A DNA stretch of 64,000 nt from Bradyrhizobium sp. sGM-13 (GTDB taxonomy: Bacteria > Pseudomonadota > Alphaproteobacteria > Rhizobiales > Xanthobacteraceae): positions 474,990 through 538,989 of the forward strand of contig NZ_JAGWDK010000001.1 in assembly GCF_018398875.1 (NCBI RefSeq), given 5' to 3'. The translations under genes were made by a program, and so were the position numbers. The notes below the pieces were generated by a model. That model saw nothing but the letters and a program-made list of their open reading frames with translations. It had not been told where the DNA came from and made no database searches. Shown piece after piece: positions 44,546 through 52,791 of this stretch; the first letter of the stretch is position 1; each line of letters begins with the position of its first letter.

Positions 44546-44578
44546 CGGCAGTTCGCATCCAAGTCGCGAACTTGCCGG
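44546..44578 (-). terminator. possible terminator or attenuator hairpin
   Basis: CGGCAGTTCGC and GCGAACTTGCCG form an 11-base-pair stem with one bulge and a nine-base loop, 24 bases past the stop of the binding-protein gene. There is no U-run, so efficient intrinsic termination is uncertain; it may instead protect the upstream mRNA. Confidence 0.35.
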
Positions 44579-44601
44579 AACCGTCGTTCGCTCGCGCCGG
44601 G

Positions 44602-45801
44602 TCACTCGGACCTGGCGTCCAGCACGTCGCCGAAGGCTTGCCAACTCGTGCCGCTCCACCGCTGCAATCGCATCTGTGTCCAGATCATATTCTCGGTGTC
44701 GGTGGTGTTGACCTTGATGCCGGGCAGCGCAGTCGGAACGACGAAGTCCTTCAGGTTCTTGGCCTGCGCAAGAATATTCTTGCGGGACAGATCATTGCCG
44801 CATTGCCTTAGAATCTGCTCGAGCAGGATGCCCTGCTGATAGCCGGTTAGATAGCTGCCGTTAGTGATATCGGCGCCCGGCAAATACTTGTCGAAAAACA
44901 CCCGGAAGGCCTGCATGCCCAGGTCGTCTTTCCAAGCCGAATCCAGAACATCCTTGTTAGTCGTACCGACGATCACGCCGACAGATTTGTCGAGGCCGGC
45001 CGGCGCGAGCGTGCCTCCGACCGAGCTCGAAGGAAAATTAATGATCACGGTCGCCTTCCAGCCGATCACAGAGGCTTGCCGGATGGCCTGCGCCGCGAAC
45101 TTCGGCGTGCCGGCGATGACAAGCGCGTCCGCGCCGGAGCTCTTCAAATTTACGACCTGTGAATCAACCGTCGGTTCAGTGACCTCATAGGAAGCGGTCA
45201 CGACCTTTCGATCGAAGTCTTTGCCGAGAAAAGCCTTGAAGGCGTTGACGTAGTCTTTGCCCAAGTCGTCGTTCTGATAGAGGATGGCATATTTGCCGTT
45301 CGGCAGTGCCCTCGTCAGATATTTCGCGTAGATTTTTCCTTCGGTGTCGTAGCTGACAAGACCTGTCGTGGTCAGCGGATAACTGGCGACGTCCGTGAAC
45401 TTGGATGAGCCACTCACGATTGCGATGCTGGGCACCCCTTTCGACCGCAGGTATTTTGCCGTGGCCGAGATGCCGGGAGTGCCGAGCTGGCCGAACATGA
45501 ACGACACCTCGTCGCTCTCAACGAGCTTGCGGACGTGCTCCACCGCTTTCGGAGGGCTGTATGCGTCATCGTATGCGATGTAGTTGATCTTGCGGCCGTT
45601 GATGCCCCCGCGGTCGTTGACCGACTGAATATAGGCCATAACGCCCCTGCCCACGAGACCGATCGATGACGCCGGTCCGCTGAACGGAAAAACACCGCCA
45701 ATCTTGATCTCGGTCGCTGAGATTCCTGGCTCTTCGGCTGCGAATGCCGTGCCGCTCAAAAGTAAAACCAGAGCCGCCACGATCTTCCATCTTATCAACA
45801 T
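44602..45801 (-). CDS. ABC transporter substrate-binding protein, branched-chain amino acid/aromatic type
   Basis: 399-residue periplasmic binding protein. The signal peptide (IRWKIVAALVLLLSGTAFA) is followed by EEPGISATEIKIGGVFPFSG, the type I (HAAT/LivJ) fold signature, with DRGGINGRKINYIAYDDA next. Several members bind phenylpropanoids or benzoates rather than amino acids, which would suit the adjacent feruloyl-CoA-synthase-like ligase. No permease or ATPase genes are adjacent, so it must use a transporter encoded elsewhere. Upstream promoter with palindrome at about 45892-45920. Confidence 0.9.
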   Translation of the reverse strand: MLIRWKIVAALVLLLSGTAFAAEEPGISATEIKIGGVFPFSGPASSIGLVGRGVMAYIQSVNDRGGINGRKINYIAYDDAYSPPKAVEHVRKLVESDEVSFMFGQLGTPGISATAKYLRSKGVPSIAIVSGSSKFTDVASYPLTTTGLVSYDTEGKIYAKYLTRALPNGKYAILYQNDDLGKDYVNAFKAFLGKDFDRKVVTASYEVTEPTVDSQVVNLKSSGADALVIAGTPKFAAQAIRQASVIGWKATVIINFPSSSVGGTLAPAGLDKSVGVIVGTTNKDVLDSAWKDDLGMQAFRVFFDKYLPGADITNGSYLTGYQQGILLEQILRQCGNDLSRKNILAQAKNLKDFVVPTALPGIKVNTTDTENMIWTQMRLQRWSGTSWQAFGDVLDARSE

Positions 45802-45890
45802 GCTCGTCCTCCCAAACGCGATGCACCCTTACGGGCACGTGTTAGCGCGATCCTGCAAACCGCGGCCATTCTCCGACCGTCTTGTTTTTA

Positions 45891-45920
45891 AACCTACAGT
45901 TCTTTTTTAGAACTAGTCAA
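45891..45920 (-). promoter_or_regulatory. promoter with operator palindrome in its spacer (site 3)
   Basis: On the minus strand: -35 TTGACT (45920-45915), an 18-base spacer, -10 TAGGTT (45896-45891). The spacer contains GTTCTAAAAAAGAAC (45899-45913), identical to site 1. It lies about 90 bases upstream of the binding-protein ATG. Confidence 0.6.
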
Positions 45921-46374
45921 GTCCCGGCGAAACCAGTTCATCTTTGCCGGAAATGGGCTTCAATCTATTTTGGGTGACGTGGCATCTCCGGCCCAGACCT
46001 ATTAGCATTCATCAGTAAGTGCCGTGCGTCCGCACAAGTATAGCTTGCGCAACTACCGGCGCAGATGAAGCAACGTGGCCCGTCAGAAATGCGACGGGAT
46101 TACTTCTTCCGAGCCAAATACGTCAGAAATTCTAATATAGAACTGTCTGTGGGACGGACTTTACTCTTCAATGCATGGGCGTGCATGGGCGACGGCGCCG
46201 CGCGCTGATGACTGAAGCCGAGCGATACGCGAAGCGCGGGGCGGTAAAGCTGAGGCACCAGGGAAACAGCCGCGAGTCCGAGCGCAAGACCGAAACAGCA
46301 GGCCCGCCCATCGGTGCGTTGCCGCGCAGGAAACACTTCGCCGATCCGGCGCGTGATCCAGGTGCCGGCGGAGG
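45921..46374. other. intergenic region with one further operator-like site and no supported gene
   Basis: ATTCTAATATAGAAC at 46129-46143, followed by TGTC, is a one-mismatch relative of the locus palindrome (site 4), but no good promoter boxes flank it. Short frames on both strands (for example 46100-46336 on minus) have no Shine-Dalgarno and no recognisable sequence. The region separates the catabolic locus from dinB. Confidence 0.45.
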
Positions 46375-47622
46375 CTACAAATTCTTTTCGGCGAGTTTAC
46401 GAAATTCGTCAGGCACCAAACGAGAAACACCCAGCGTTGCCGAGCCGTATCCGATCGCATCCCATCCGAAGCGATCGCGGATCTTGTCGACAGCGCAGTC
46501 TGCCGTCCAACGGGCCATACCTAGCCTGCTGCCGGGACGGCGCGCTTCATCTTCAAGTCCGAGCGGGAGCTCCAGCTCCAAATCCCAGCTCTCCTCGAGA
46601 TGCGATACGGAGATCGCCAACAGCGAGATGATCTTCTCGTCCGGGTGATCTGCGAGGACCGCGCACACCAGTTCCTCGGCAAGTTTAGCGAGCATCACGG
46701 TCGCGGAGATCGGCGCACGGAGCGTTACCGAGCGCGTGACCGAGTTCAGGTCGCCGAAGCGAACGCGGACCGTCACGGTTCGGCCGGGCCTAGACTTCGC
46801 CCGTAGCCGCGCGGCGATGCGGTCCGCAAGGTGCAACAGGGTGGGTCGAATAACCTGCTGTTCGGCCGGCTTCCTGCCAATCGCTGACTGCGCCCCGGCC
46901 GATCGGGCCCGGCGATGCGGCTTGAGTTGCCGGGGATCGCGATTCCATGCCAGCGCCGCGAGTTTCTCGCCTGCCGCGGGACCGAGCAACCGTTCGAGCG
47001 ACCATCCTGGTGTCTTGGCCAACTGCCCGATGGTCAACACGCCGATCTCGGCCAGCCGCGCCTTCGCGACCGGACCCACTCCCCACATCAGCTCGACGGC
47101 TAGTTCGTGAAGGAATTCCAGTTCGGTGTCGGGATCGACAACGACAAGCCCGTCTGGCTTGGCCACCTGCGAAGCGATTTTCGCGAGATGCTTGGTACGC
47201 GCGACACCCACTGAGATCGGCAGGCCAAGCTCAGTGCGTACGCGCTGGCGGATTGCCGCTGCAATTTCAGCAGGTGCGCCGAAAAGATGGGTGCAGCCCG
47301 CAACGTCGGCAAAGGCCTCGTCGATGGAAATCCGCTCGACGAGCGGTGTGAAATCGCCGATCACCTTGATGGCGGCGTCGCCCAACCGTTGGTAGTCCTT
47401 GAAATGGCCGCGGACAAAGATGAGTTGTGGACACAGTTCACGCGCCTGCCGTCCCTGCATGCCGCTACGAACCCCGAAGGCCTTGGCTTCGTAAGAAGCG
47501 GCAAGCACAACCCCGCCACCGACCGCGATGGGTCTGCCGCGTAGCGAAGGGTCGAGTAGCTGCTCAACCGAGGCATAAAAGGCGTCCAGGTCTGCATGGA
47601 GGATCGTGGCTGTCATAGCCAT
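46375..47622 (-). CDS. dinB: DNA polymerase IV (Y-family)
   Basis: 415-residue error-prone translesion polymerase. The catalytic acids are in ILHADLDAFYASVEQ and ERISIDEAFADV; SVGVARTKHLAKIASQVAKP is the conserved fingers/palm segment, and the helix-hairpin-helix region follows (MWGVGPVAKARLAEIGV). The C-terminal little-finger domain is present, so it is full length. Starts MAMTATILHADLD; ATG 47616 is also possible. A LexA box lies 42 bases upstream, so damage induction is expected. Confidence 0.95.
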   Translation of the reverse strand: MAMTATILHADLDAFYASVEQLLDPSLRGRPIAVGGGVVLAASYEAKAFGVRSGMQGRQARELCPQLIFVRGHFKDYQRLGDAAIKVIGDFTPLVERISIDEAFADVAGCTHLFGAPAEIAAAIRQRVRTELGLPISVGVARTKHLAKIASQVAKPDGLVVVDPDTELEFLHELAVELMWGVGPVAKARLAEIGVLTIGQLAKTPGWSLERLLGPAAGEKLAALAWNRDPRQLKPHRRARSAGAQSAIGRKPAEQQVIRPTLLHLADRIAARLRAKSRPGRTVTVRVRFGDLNSVTRSVTLRAPISATVMLAKLAEELVCAVLADHPDEKIISLLAISVSHLEESWDLELELPLGLEDEARRPGSRLGMARWTADCAVDKIRDRFGWDAIGYGSATLGVSRLVPDEFRKLAEKNL

Positions 47623-47663
47623 CCCGACCGTTCACCCGCGAGATCTGACGGAAATCCTCATGA

Positions 47664-47678
47664 GAACATAATGAGAAC
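47664..47678 (-). promoter_or_regulatory. LexA (SOS) box upstream of dinB
   Basis: GAAC-ATAATGA-GAAC on the plus strand (GTTC-N7-GTTC towards dinB) is an exact match to the direct-repeat SOS box known for alphaproteobacterial LexA. It ends 42 bases before the dinB start, in a region otherwise lacking genes. Confidence 0.8.
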
Positions 47679-47970
47679 ACGCGTGGACGCTTGTCAAGCC
47701 GGGCTAGACATTTCCCTGGAAGCTGCAAGGAAAGTTGTCTTTCAGCCTACGTACACCCGTCGCCGAGTCTGCCTGGAACGTCGAGCCGAATCTCCACCTT
47801 GATCGAACACTGCGAAGCCATCACACAGCATGCATCAAGGAGCGTCACGGGCCTTCTGGATCAGGTTCCCGCGAACGCGTGAGTGAGCTGCGCTGCCCGA
47901 GCCTCGCCCCACTGAGAGAGGGTGTGAGAGGTCTCGCCCGCGAATGACCCTCGCCCGGGTGAGTTCGCGG
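47679..47970. repeat. intergenic region with a palindromic dispersed repeat
   Basis: The part 47911-47990 is an imperfect nested palindrome: the outer arms GAGAGGGTG and CACCTTCTC and the inner arms at 47937-47967 (CGCGAATGACCC against GGGTGAGTTCGCG). It resembles the short palindromic elements scattered through rhizobial genomes. No gene is supported here. The repeat runs into the 3' end of the amidohydrolase gene. Confidence 0.5.
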
Positions 47971-48840
47971 CTACGCGCCACCTTCTCCCACAAGAGGAGG
48001 AGGAATAAGATAAGCCCGCTGAGCGTTCGCCCCAAACGCCTTGTGGCGCACATGCGGGCCAACCTTCATCAGGCACTCATCGAGCGCGCTCTTGATCTCG
48101 CCATGGCTGCCAGCGAGCAGGCACACCGGCCAGTCGGAGCCGAAGATCAGGCGATCCTCGCCAAAACATCTGGCGGCATGCTCGACCAACGGGAACAGAC
48201 GAGCCGAGTCCCAATCGTCCCACTTCGCCTCGGTGGCGAGGCCTGAAATTTTGCACCAGACATTGCCGCACTCGGCGAGCGCTGCGAGACGATCGGCCCA
48301 TTCACGGCTGAAGCCGTCGGCGATCGGCGGCTTGGCGGCGTGATCGAGGACAAAGCGCCCTTGCGGAAACGCCTGCGCGGTTGCGATCGCGGCCGGCAAT
48401 TCGCGCGTGCGTACCAGGAGATCGTAGGTGAGATCGTGCGCAACCACTGCGCTCAAGCCCCGCTGCACGTCCTCGCGCAACAGCCAATCAGGATCGGACT
48501 CATCGTGCACCTGGTGACGAATGCCGACCAGCCTTTCGCCTCCGGGCGAGCCGCGCAGCCGTTCGAGCGTCTCGTCGACCGTGCCGCCGGTCAGGTCGAC
48601 CCAGCCGACCACACCGATGACGAAGGGCGTCGCAGCGGCGACGCGCAAGAATTCCTCGGTCTCCTCGATCGAGGAGCGGCATTGCACCAAAATGCTCGCA
48701 TCGATCCCGTTGGCGCGAAGCAGCGGCGCGAGATCGCTCGGGCCGAAGGCGCGGCGGATCCGCGCGAGTTCAGGCGCCTCCATCCAGGGATAATCGGCGC
48801 GCGCGGGATCCCAGAAATGCTGATGACCGTCGATCACCAT
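47971..48840 (-). CDS. amidohydrolase family protein, sugar-lactonase-like
   Basis: 289 residues, amidohydrolase_2 family (relatives include L-fucono-1,5-lactonase). Metal-binding HxH motif at the start: IDGHQHFWDP; later GIRHQVHDE, FVLDHAAKPP and the terminal Asp in IFGSDWPVC. It probably hydrolyses a sugar lactone. The last ten residues (PPPLVGEGGA) are encoded by the adjacent dispersed repeat, so the native C-terminus was probably overwritten or extended. It starts three bases after the aldo/keto reductase stop, a natural partner (sugar to lactone, lactone to acid). Confidence 0.88.
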   Translation of the reverse strand: MVIDGHQHFWDPARADYPWMEAPELARIRRAFGPSDLAPLLRANGIDASILVQCRSSIEETEEFLRVAAATPFVIGVVGWVDLTGGTVDETLERLRGSPGGERLVGIRHQVHDESDPDWLLREDVQRGLSAVVAHDLTYDLLVRTRELPAAIATAQAFPQGRFVLDHAAKPPIADGFSREWADRLAALAECGNVWCKISGLATEAKWDDWDSARLFPLVEHAARCFGEDRLIFGSDWPVCLLAGSHGEIKSALDECLMKVGPHVRHKAFGANAQRAYLIPPPLVGEGGA

Positions 48841-48843
48841 GGG

Positions 48844-49833
48844 TCAGACTCCACCCGGCAGTGGTGCTGACGCATCGACCAGTTTGCGCTCGCGCAGCTC
48901 CTGCCAGAAGGATGACGGCACCAACCGCGCGGCCATCGCGATGTTATCCAAAACCTCCGCAGCGCTGCGCGCGCCTTGCAGCGCGACCGTTACCGCCGGA
49001 TGGGCCATACAGAACTGGACTGCGGCGGCCTTGAGCTCCGTGCCATGCTTGCGGCACAGCGCCTCCAGCGCCAGCGCGCGGGCGACAAGCGCCGCATCGG
49101 CGTCTTCGTAATTGAACTTCGCGCCGTCGCGCGGGTTCGCGAGGATACCGCTGTTGTAGATGCCGCCGAGAATGATGCCGATGCTCTTCGCACGGCAGAT
49201 CGGAAACAAATTCGTCAGCGCGCCCTGGTCGAGCAGCGTGTAGCGGCCCGCCAGCAGAAAGCAATCGACCGGCGCCCCTTCGGCGAAGCGGACGAGCATC
49301 TCGGATTGATTCATACCGGCGCCGATCGCCTTGACCGTGCCATCGTCGCGCAAGCGCTGGAGCGCGCGGAAGGCACCGGCGACTGCATCCTCATAGTGGT
49401 CATCCGGATCATGGACGAGCAGTACATCGACGCGGTCGAGCCCGAGACGGTCGAGGCTGTCCTCCACCGAACGCATCACGCCGTCGTAGCTGAAATCGAA
49501 TTCCGGCCGTTCGGCGGGCGTGCCCTTGTAGTGATCGTCTTCCGCAGCCGCACTGGCTGGGCGCAGCAAACGGCCTACCTTGGTGGAGATCGCAAATGAA
49601 TCCCGCTTTTGCCGGCGCAAAAAACTGCCCAGGCGACGTTCGGCCAATCCAAAGCCGTAGAGCGGCGCGGTATCGAAGAAGCGGACACCGAGCGACCAGG
49701 CGCGCTCGATCGTGGCTTCCGCGTCCGCGTCACTGACCGGCGCAAACAGGCCGCCGAGAGGAGCGGTTCCGAGACCAATCGCTGTGACGTCGAGTCCATC
49801 CGCAAGCCGCGTATGCTTCATTCCAGGATCCAT
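48844..49833 (-). CDS. aldo/keto reductase, aldose dehydrogenase-like
   Basis: About 329 residues. The AKR barrel shows GLGTAPLGGLFAPVSD, RFFDTAPLYGFGLAERRLG (catalytic Asp and Tyr), STKVGRLLRP (Lys) and LVHDPDDHYED (His). It resembles D-threo-aldose/L-fucose 1-dehydrogenases and pyridoxal 4-dehydrogenase, which oxidise a sugar to a lactone. Start: ATG 49833 or 49821; neither has a strong Shine-Dalgarno. Downstream of a hairpin that separates it from the sugar-binding protein gene, and followed directly by the lactonase-like gene. Confidence 0.88.
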   Translation of the reverse strand: MDPGMKHTRLADGLDVTAIGLGTAPLGGLFAPVSDADAEATIERAWSLGVRFFDTAPLYGFGLAERRLGSFLRRQKRDSFAISTKVGRLLRPASAAAEDDHYKGTPAERPEFDFSYDGVMRSVEDSLDRLGLDRVDVLLVHDPDDHYEDAVAGAFRALQRLRDDGTVKAIGAGMNQSEMLVRFAEGAPVDCFLLAGRYTLLDQGALTNLFPICRAKSIGIILGGIYNSGILANPRDGAKFNYEDADAALVARALALEALCRKHGTELKAAAVQFCMAHPAVTVALQGARSAAEVLDNIAMAARLVPSSFWQELRERKLVDASAPLPGGV

Positions 49834-49845
49834 GGTCGAAATATG

Positions 49846-49877
49846 CACTCCCTCTCCCGCAACCGGGAGAGGGAGTG
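49846..49877. repeat. perfect 14-bp hairpin between binding-protein and aldo/keto reductase genes
   Basis: CACTCCCTCTCCCG-CAAC-CGGGAGAGGGAGTG: perfect arms, four-base loop. The CCTCTCCCG core is typical of dispersed palindromes in Bradyrhizobium. In the leftward transcript it follows the abundant binding-protein message and could stabilise it or lower expression of the downstream genes; there is no U-run for clean termination. Confidence 0.6.
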
Positions 49878-49908
49878 TATCGCAGGAACGTCGGGGCTGA
49901 GAACGTTC

Positions 49909-50841
49909 CTACTTCAAGAGTTGAGCGACGTTGTCCTTGGTCACGAGATCAAGTCCAGTATGGATGACCTCGGGAACCTTCTGGCCCTTTTTGATTGCCA
50001 ACAGCGTATCCATTGCCTTCTCGCCCATTTCGAAGGGACGCTGCCCGGTGAGTGCGTTGGAATAGCCGTCACGCAAGAGTTCAAGCTGCATCTTCAGCGT
50101 ATCGGCGACGACGAGCGTCAGCTTGCCGGCGTCGATGTCCTTCCTGTTCTTGTTGACGAAGGCCTTGTAGCCTTCCGGCGCGAACATCGGCCAGCCACCG
50201 ACCGGCACGATCGCGCCGAGATCCGGCGTGGCGGTGCGTAGATCCGTCATCTGCTGGACCGCGAGCGCAGGATCGTCGTTGCAGAAGGTCGGCGAACCCG
50301 CGACCTCGACCCATTTCGAACCCTTCAACGCCTCGCGTACGCCGTCGACGCGCTCGGCAAGATTCTTGGCACCGGGGCCGCCGGAGACGACGGCATACTT
50401 GCCGCCTTCGGGCTTGAGCTGGAGCAATTGCTTGCCAAGCGCGAGGCCAAAGTCCTTGTTATTGGTGCCGATATAGGCGATCCGCTTCGAGCCGGGCGCA
50501 TCCGCATCGAAGGTGATGACGGGAATGCCGGCCGCGGTCGCCGCCTCGATCGATTTCGTCATCGCCGCGACGTCCGCGACCGAGATCGCAAGACCGTCCA
50601 CCTTCTGCGTGATGAAATCCTGGATGATCTGCGCCTGCGTCGCCGGCTCATGCTCGACCGGCCCCTTGTAGACGCATTGGACGTTGCCGAGCTCCTTGGC
50701 GCGCTTCAGGCAGCCGTCGCGCGCGACGTCGAAGAACGGATTGTTCATCGCCTTGGGCACGATCACGAACTTGTAGGTCTGCGCCAATGCCGGGGTGGCC
50801 ATCATCGCGACGGCCATGCCGGCAAGAAGAAACTTCCTCAT
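49909..50841 (-). CDS. sugar ABC transporter substrate-binding protein
   Basis: About 310-residue periplasmic protein of the RbsB/FrcB type. Signal peptide RKFLLAGMAVAMMATPALA; fold motifs YKFVIVPKAMNNPFFDVARDG, IQDFITQKVDGLAISVAD and PVITFDADAPGSKRIAYIG. The ATG at 50841 has GGAGGG six bases upstream. It follows permease and ATPase genes in the pentose operon, so its likely ligand is xylose or a related sugar. Confidence 0.92.
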   Translation of the reverse strand: MRKFLLAGMAVAMMATPALAQTYKFVIVPKAMNNPFFDVARDGCLKRAKELGNVQCVYKGPVEHEPATQAQIIQDFITQKVDGLAISVADVAAMTKSIEAATAAGIPVITFDADAPGSKRIAYIGTNNKDFGLALGKQLLQLKPEGGKYAVVSGGPGAKNLAERVDGVREALKGSKWVEVAGSPTFCNDDPALAVQQMTDLRTATPDLGAIVPVGGWPMFAPEGYKAFVNKNRKDIDAGKLTLVVADTLKMQLELLRDGYSNALTGQRPFEMGEKAMDTLLAIKKGQKVPEVIHTGLDLVTKDNVAQLLK

Positions 50842-50932
50842 TGCTTCCCTCCACACTTTTGTGCCTATCCATTTGAATTGATGCCCCGGAAAGCGGATAG
50901 ACGATGCGTTCGTTGTCCTCCCGGAGTAACTC

Positions 50933-52015
50933 CTAAGTCATGCGTGAGCGGATGCGGTCGACCAGCACGGCCAGGATGATGATCACGCCCACCAGCGTCT
51001 GCTGCCAGTAAGAGCTGACCTGCGCAAGCACGAGGCCATTGCGGATCACTTCCAGCAGCACGCAACCGACGATGGCTCCGAGCGGGCCGCCGATGCCGCC
51101 TGCAAGGTTGGCGCCGCCGATGACGGCCGCAGCGATGATGGTGAGCTCGTAGGACGTTGCCATGTTCGCAGGCGCTGACCCAAGCCAGCCGGAGACGATG
51201 ATGCCCTGCAGCCCTGCGGCCAGCGCACAAATCACGTAGACTTCGATCTTCACCCGTACGACCGGAATGCCAGTCAATTCCGCCGCCTTCTCGTTGCCGC
51301 CGAGCGCGAAGACATGACGGCCGAAGGTCGTATGGTGCAGCACGACTGCCATCACCACGGCGAGGATCACGAGATAGATGAAGGGCGCAGGTACGCCGAA
51401 CAGATCGCCCGAGGTGAGCGCGTAGAAATGATCGGCGTCCGGGCCGCCTGGAAAACTGCCGCGGCCGTTGGAGACGACATAGCCGAGGCCGCGCACGATC
51501 GAGAGCATGCCGAGCGTGGTAACGAAGGGCGACAACCCGAGCACCGCGATGCAGAAGCCGTTGATGAGACCTGCGATCAGCGCGGTGCCCAGTCCGGCAA
51601 GAACGGAGACCAGCAGGATCAGCCCCGGCACATTGGCGACCACGGTCTTGCCGTCCGCGGCAAGATGCACGAACAGCGTCGCGCCGGGCATGCCCGGCGT
51701 CGACAGGCTTGACATGACCATGGACGTGATCATCGCGGAGAAGCACATCATCGATCCCACCGAGAGATCGATGCCGCCGGTGATGATCACGAAGGTGACG
51801 CCGAGGGTGGCGATGGCGATGAAGGAGAAGTTCTTCGCCACGTTCTGCATGTTGCCTTCGGTGAAGAAATATGGACTGGCAAAATGCATCACGACGAGCA
51901 GCACCAGCAGCGCGAGCAGAACGTAACCGGTTTGCGAAGCGAAGATGCCACGCTGCCACCATCTGATACGACCGACATTGGTAAACGAGATCGGGGATTC
52001 CAGGGGCATAGCCAT
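50933..52015 (-). CDS. sugar ABC transporter permease
   Basis: About 360 residues with eight to ten membrane segments. It has ITGGIDLSVGSMMCFSAM, NGFCIAVLGLSPFVTTLGML, the cytoplasmic coupling loop VFALGGNEKAAELTGIPV and AAAVIGGANLAGGIGG, all standard for RbsC/FrcC-type permeases. The start codon overlaps the ATPase stop (GTGATGG: GTG 52018 or ATG 52015). It presumably acts as a homodimer with the single-domain ATPase. Confidence 0.93.
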   Translation of the reverse strand: MAMPLESPISFTNVGRIRWWQRGIFASQTGYVLLALLVLLVVMHFASPYFFTEGNMQNVAKNFSFIAIATLGVTFVIITGGIDLSVGSMMCFSAMITSMVMSSLSTPGMPGATLFVHLAADGKTVVANVPGLILLVSVLAGLGTALIAGLINGFCIAVLGLSPFVTTLGMLSIVRGLGYVVSNGRGSFPGGPDADHFYALTSGDLFGVPAPFIYLVILAVVMAVVLHHTTFGRHVFALGGNEKAAELTGIPVVRVKIEVYVICALAAGLQGIIVSGWLGSAPANMATSYELTIIAAAVIGGANLAGGIGGPLGAIVGCVLLEVIRNGLVLAQVSSYWQQTLVGVIIILAVLVDRIRSRMT

Positions 52016-52779
52016 CACGCTGCCTCCTTTGCGCCCGTGATCAGGGCGGTGACTTCCTCAGGACTGGTGTCGCCGATCGGCTTGTCCGCCCGTTTCTCGC
52101 CGCGGCGCATGACCACGACGCGGTCACAGACTGCGAAGACGTCGGGCATGCGGTGGGAGATCAGCATGACGGCGACACCCTGCTCTTTCAGGCGATGAAT
52201 GAGGCTCAGGACCTGTTCGACCTGGCGCACCGAGATCGCGGCCGTCGGCTCGTCCATCATTACGAGCTTGGCGTTGGAAAGCCGCGTCCGCGCAATCGCA
52301 ACCGCCTGGCGCTGACCACCCGACATCTGCTTGACGAGGTCATGCGGCCTCGTTTCGGAGCGCAGCTCGCCGAACAACTGCAGCGCGCGCGCTGCCATCG
52401 CCCTGTGGTCGAGGAAGGCGAACGGACCGAATCTGCGCTTGAGCTCGCGGCCGAGGAAGACGTTGGCCGCCGCCGTCAGATTGTCGGCGAGCGCCAGGTC
52501 CTGATAGACGACCTCGATCCCGACCGCGCGGGCATCGATGGGGCGGTAGAAATGGACTGCACTACCGTCGAAGCGGATCTCGCCATGGGTGGGGCGGAAA
52601 TTGCCGGCGATGATCTTCACGAGTGTCGACTTGCCGGCACCATTGTCTCCCATCAGGCCGACGACCTCGCCGGGGAAGACCTGCATGTCGACATCGTGCA
52701 GCGCGCGGATCGCGCCGAATTCCTTGCCGATCCCTGTCAGCTCCAGGACCGGTTGCCCGTTTGCGCATGGGATTGTCAT
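52015..52779 (-). CDS. sugar ABC transporter ATP-binding protein (single domain)
   Basis: 254 residues: Walker A GDNGAGKSTLVKII, signature MSGGQRQAVAIARTRL, Walker B LVMMDEPTAAIS and the switch His in MLISHRMPD. Unlike XylG/RbsA proteins of about 500 residues with two nucleotide-binding domains, it has only one, like FrcA of rhizobial fructose importers. So the transporter is FrcBCA-like although it sits with xylose genes. Encoded between xylA and the permease. Confidence 0.93.
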   Translation of the reverse strand: MTIPCANGQPVLELTGIGKEFGAIRALHDVDMQVFPGEVVGLMGDNGAGKSTLVKIIAGNFRPTHGEIRFDGSAVHFYRPIDARAVGIEVVYQDLALADNLTAAANVFLGRELKRRFGPFAFLDHRAMAARALQLFGELRSETRPHDLVKQMSGGQRQAVAIARTRLSNAKLVMMDEPTAAISVRQVEQVLSLIHRLKEQGVAVMLISHRMPDVFAVCDRVVVMRRGEKRADKPIGDTSPEEVTALITGAKEAA

Positions 52780-52791
52780 GCTCAGCCTCGC

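Noticed and set aside
38308..45913. The GTTC-N7-GAAC palindromes as LexA boxes
   Set aside because: The alphaproteobacterial SOS box is a direct repeat (GTTC-N7-GTTC), as seen at dinB; these are inverted repeats in front of catabolic genes.
46100..46336. Minus-strand frame of 78 codons
   Set aside because: No Shine-Dalgarno and no family resemblance; overlapped by another equally unsupported frame.
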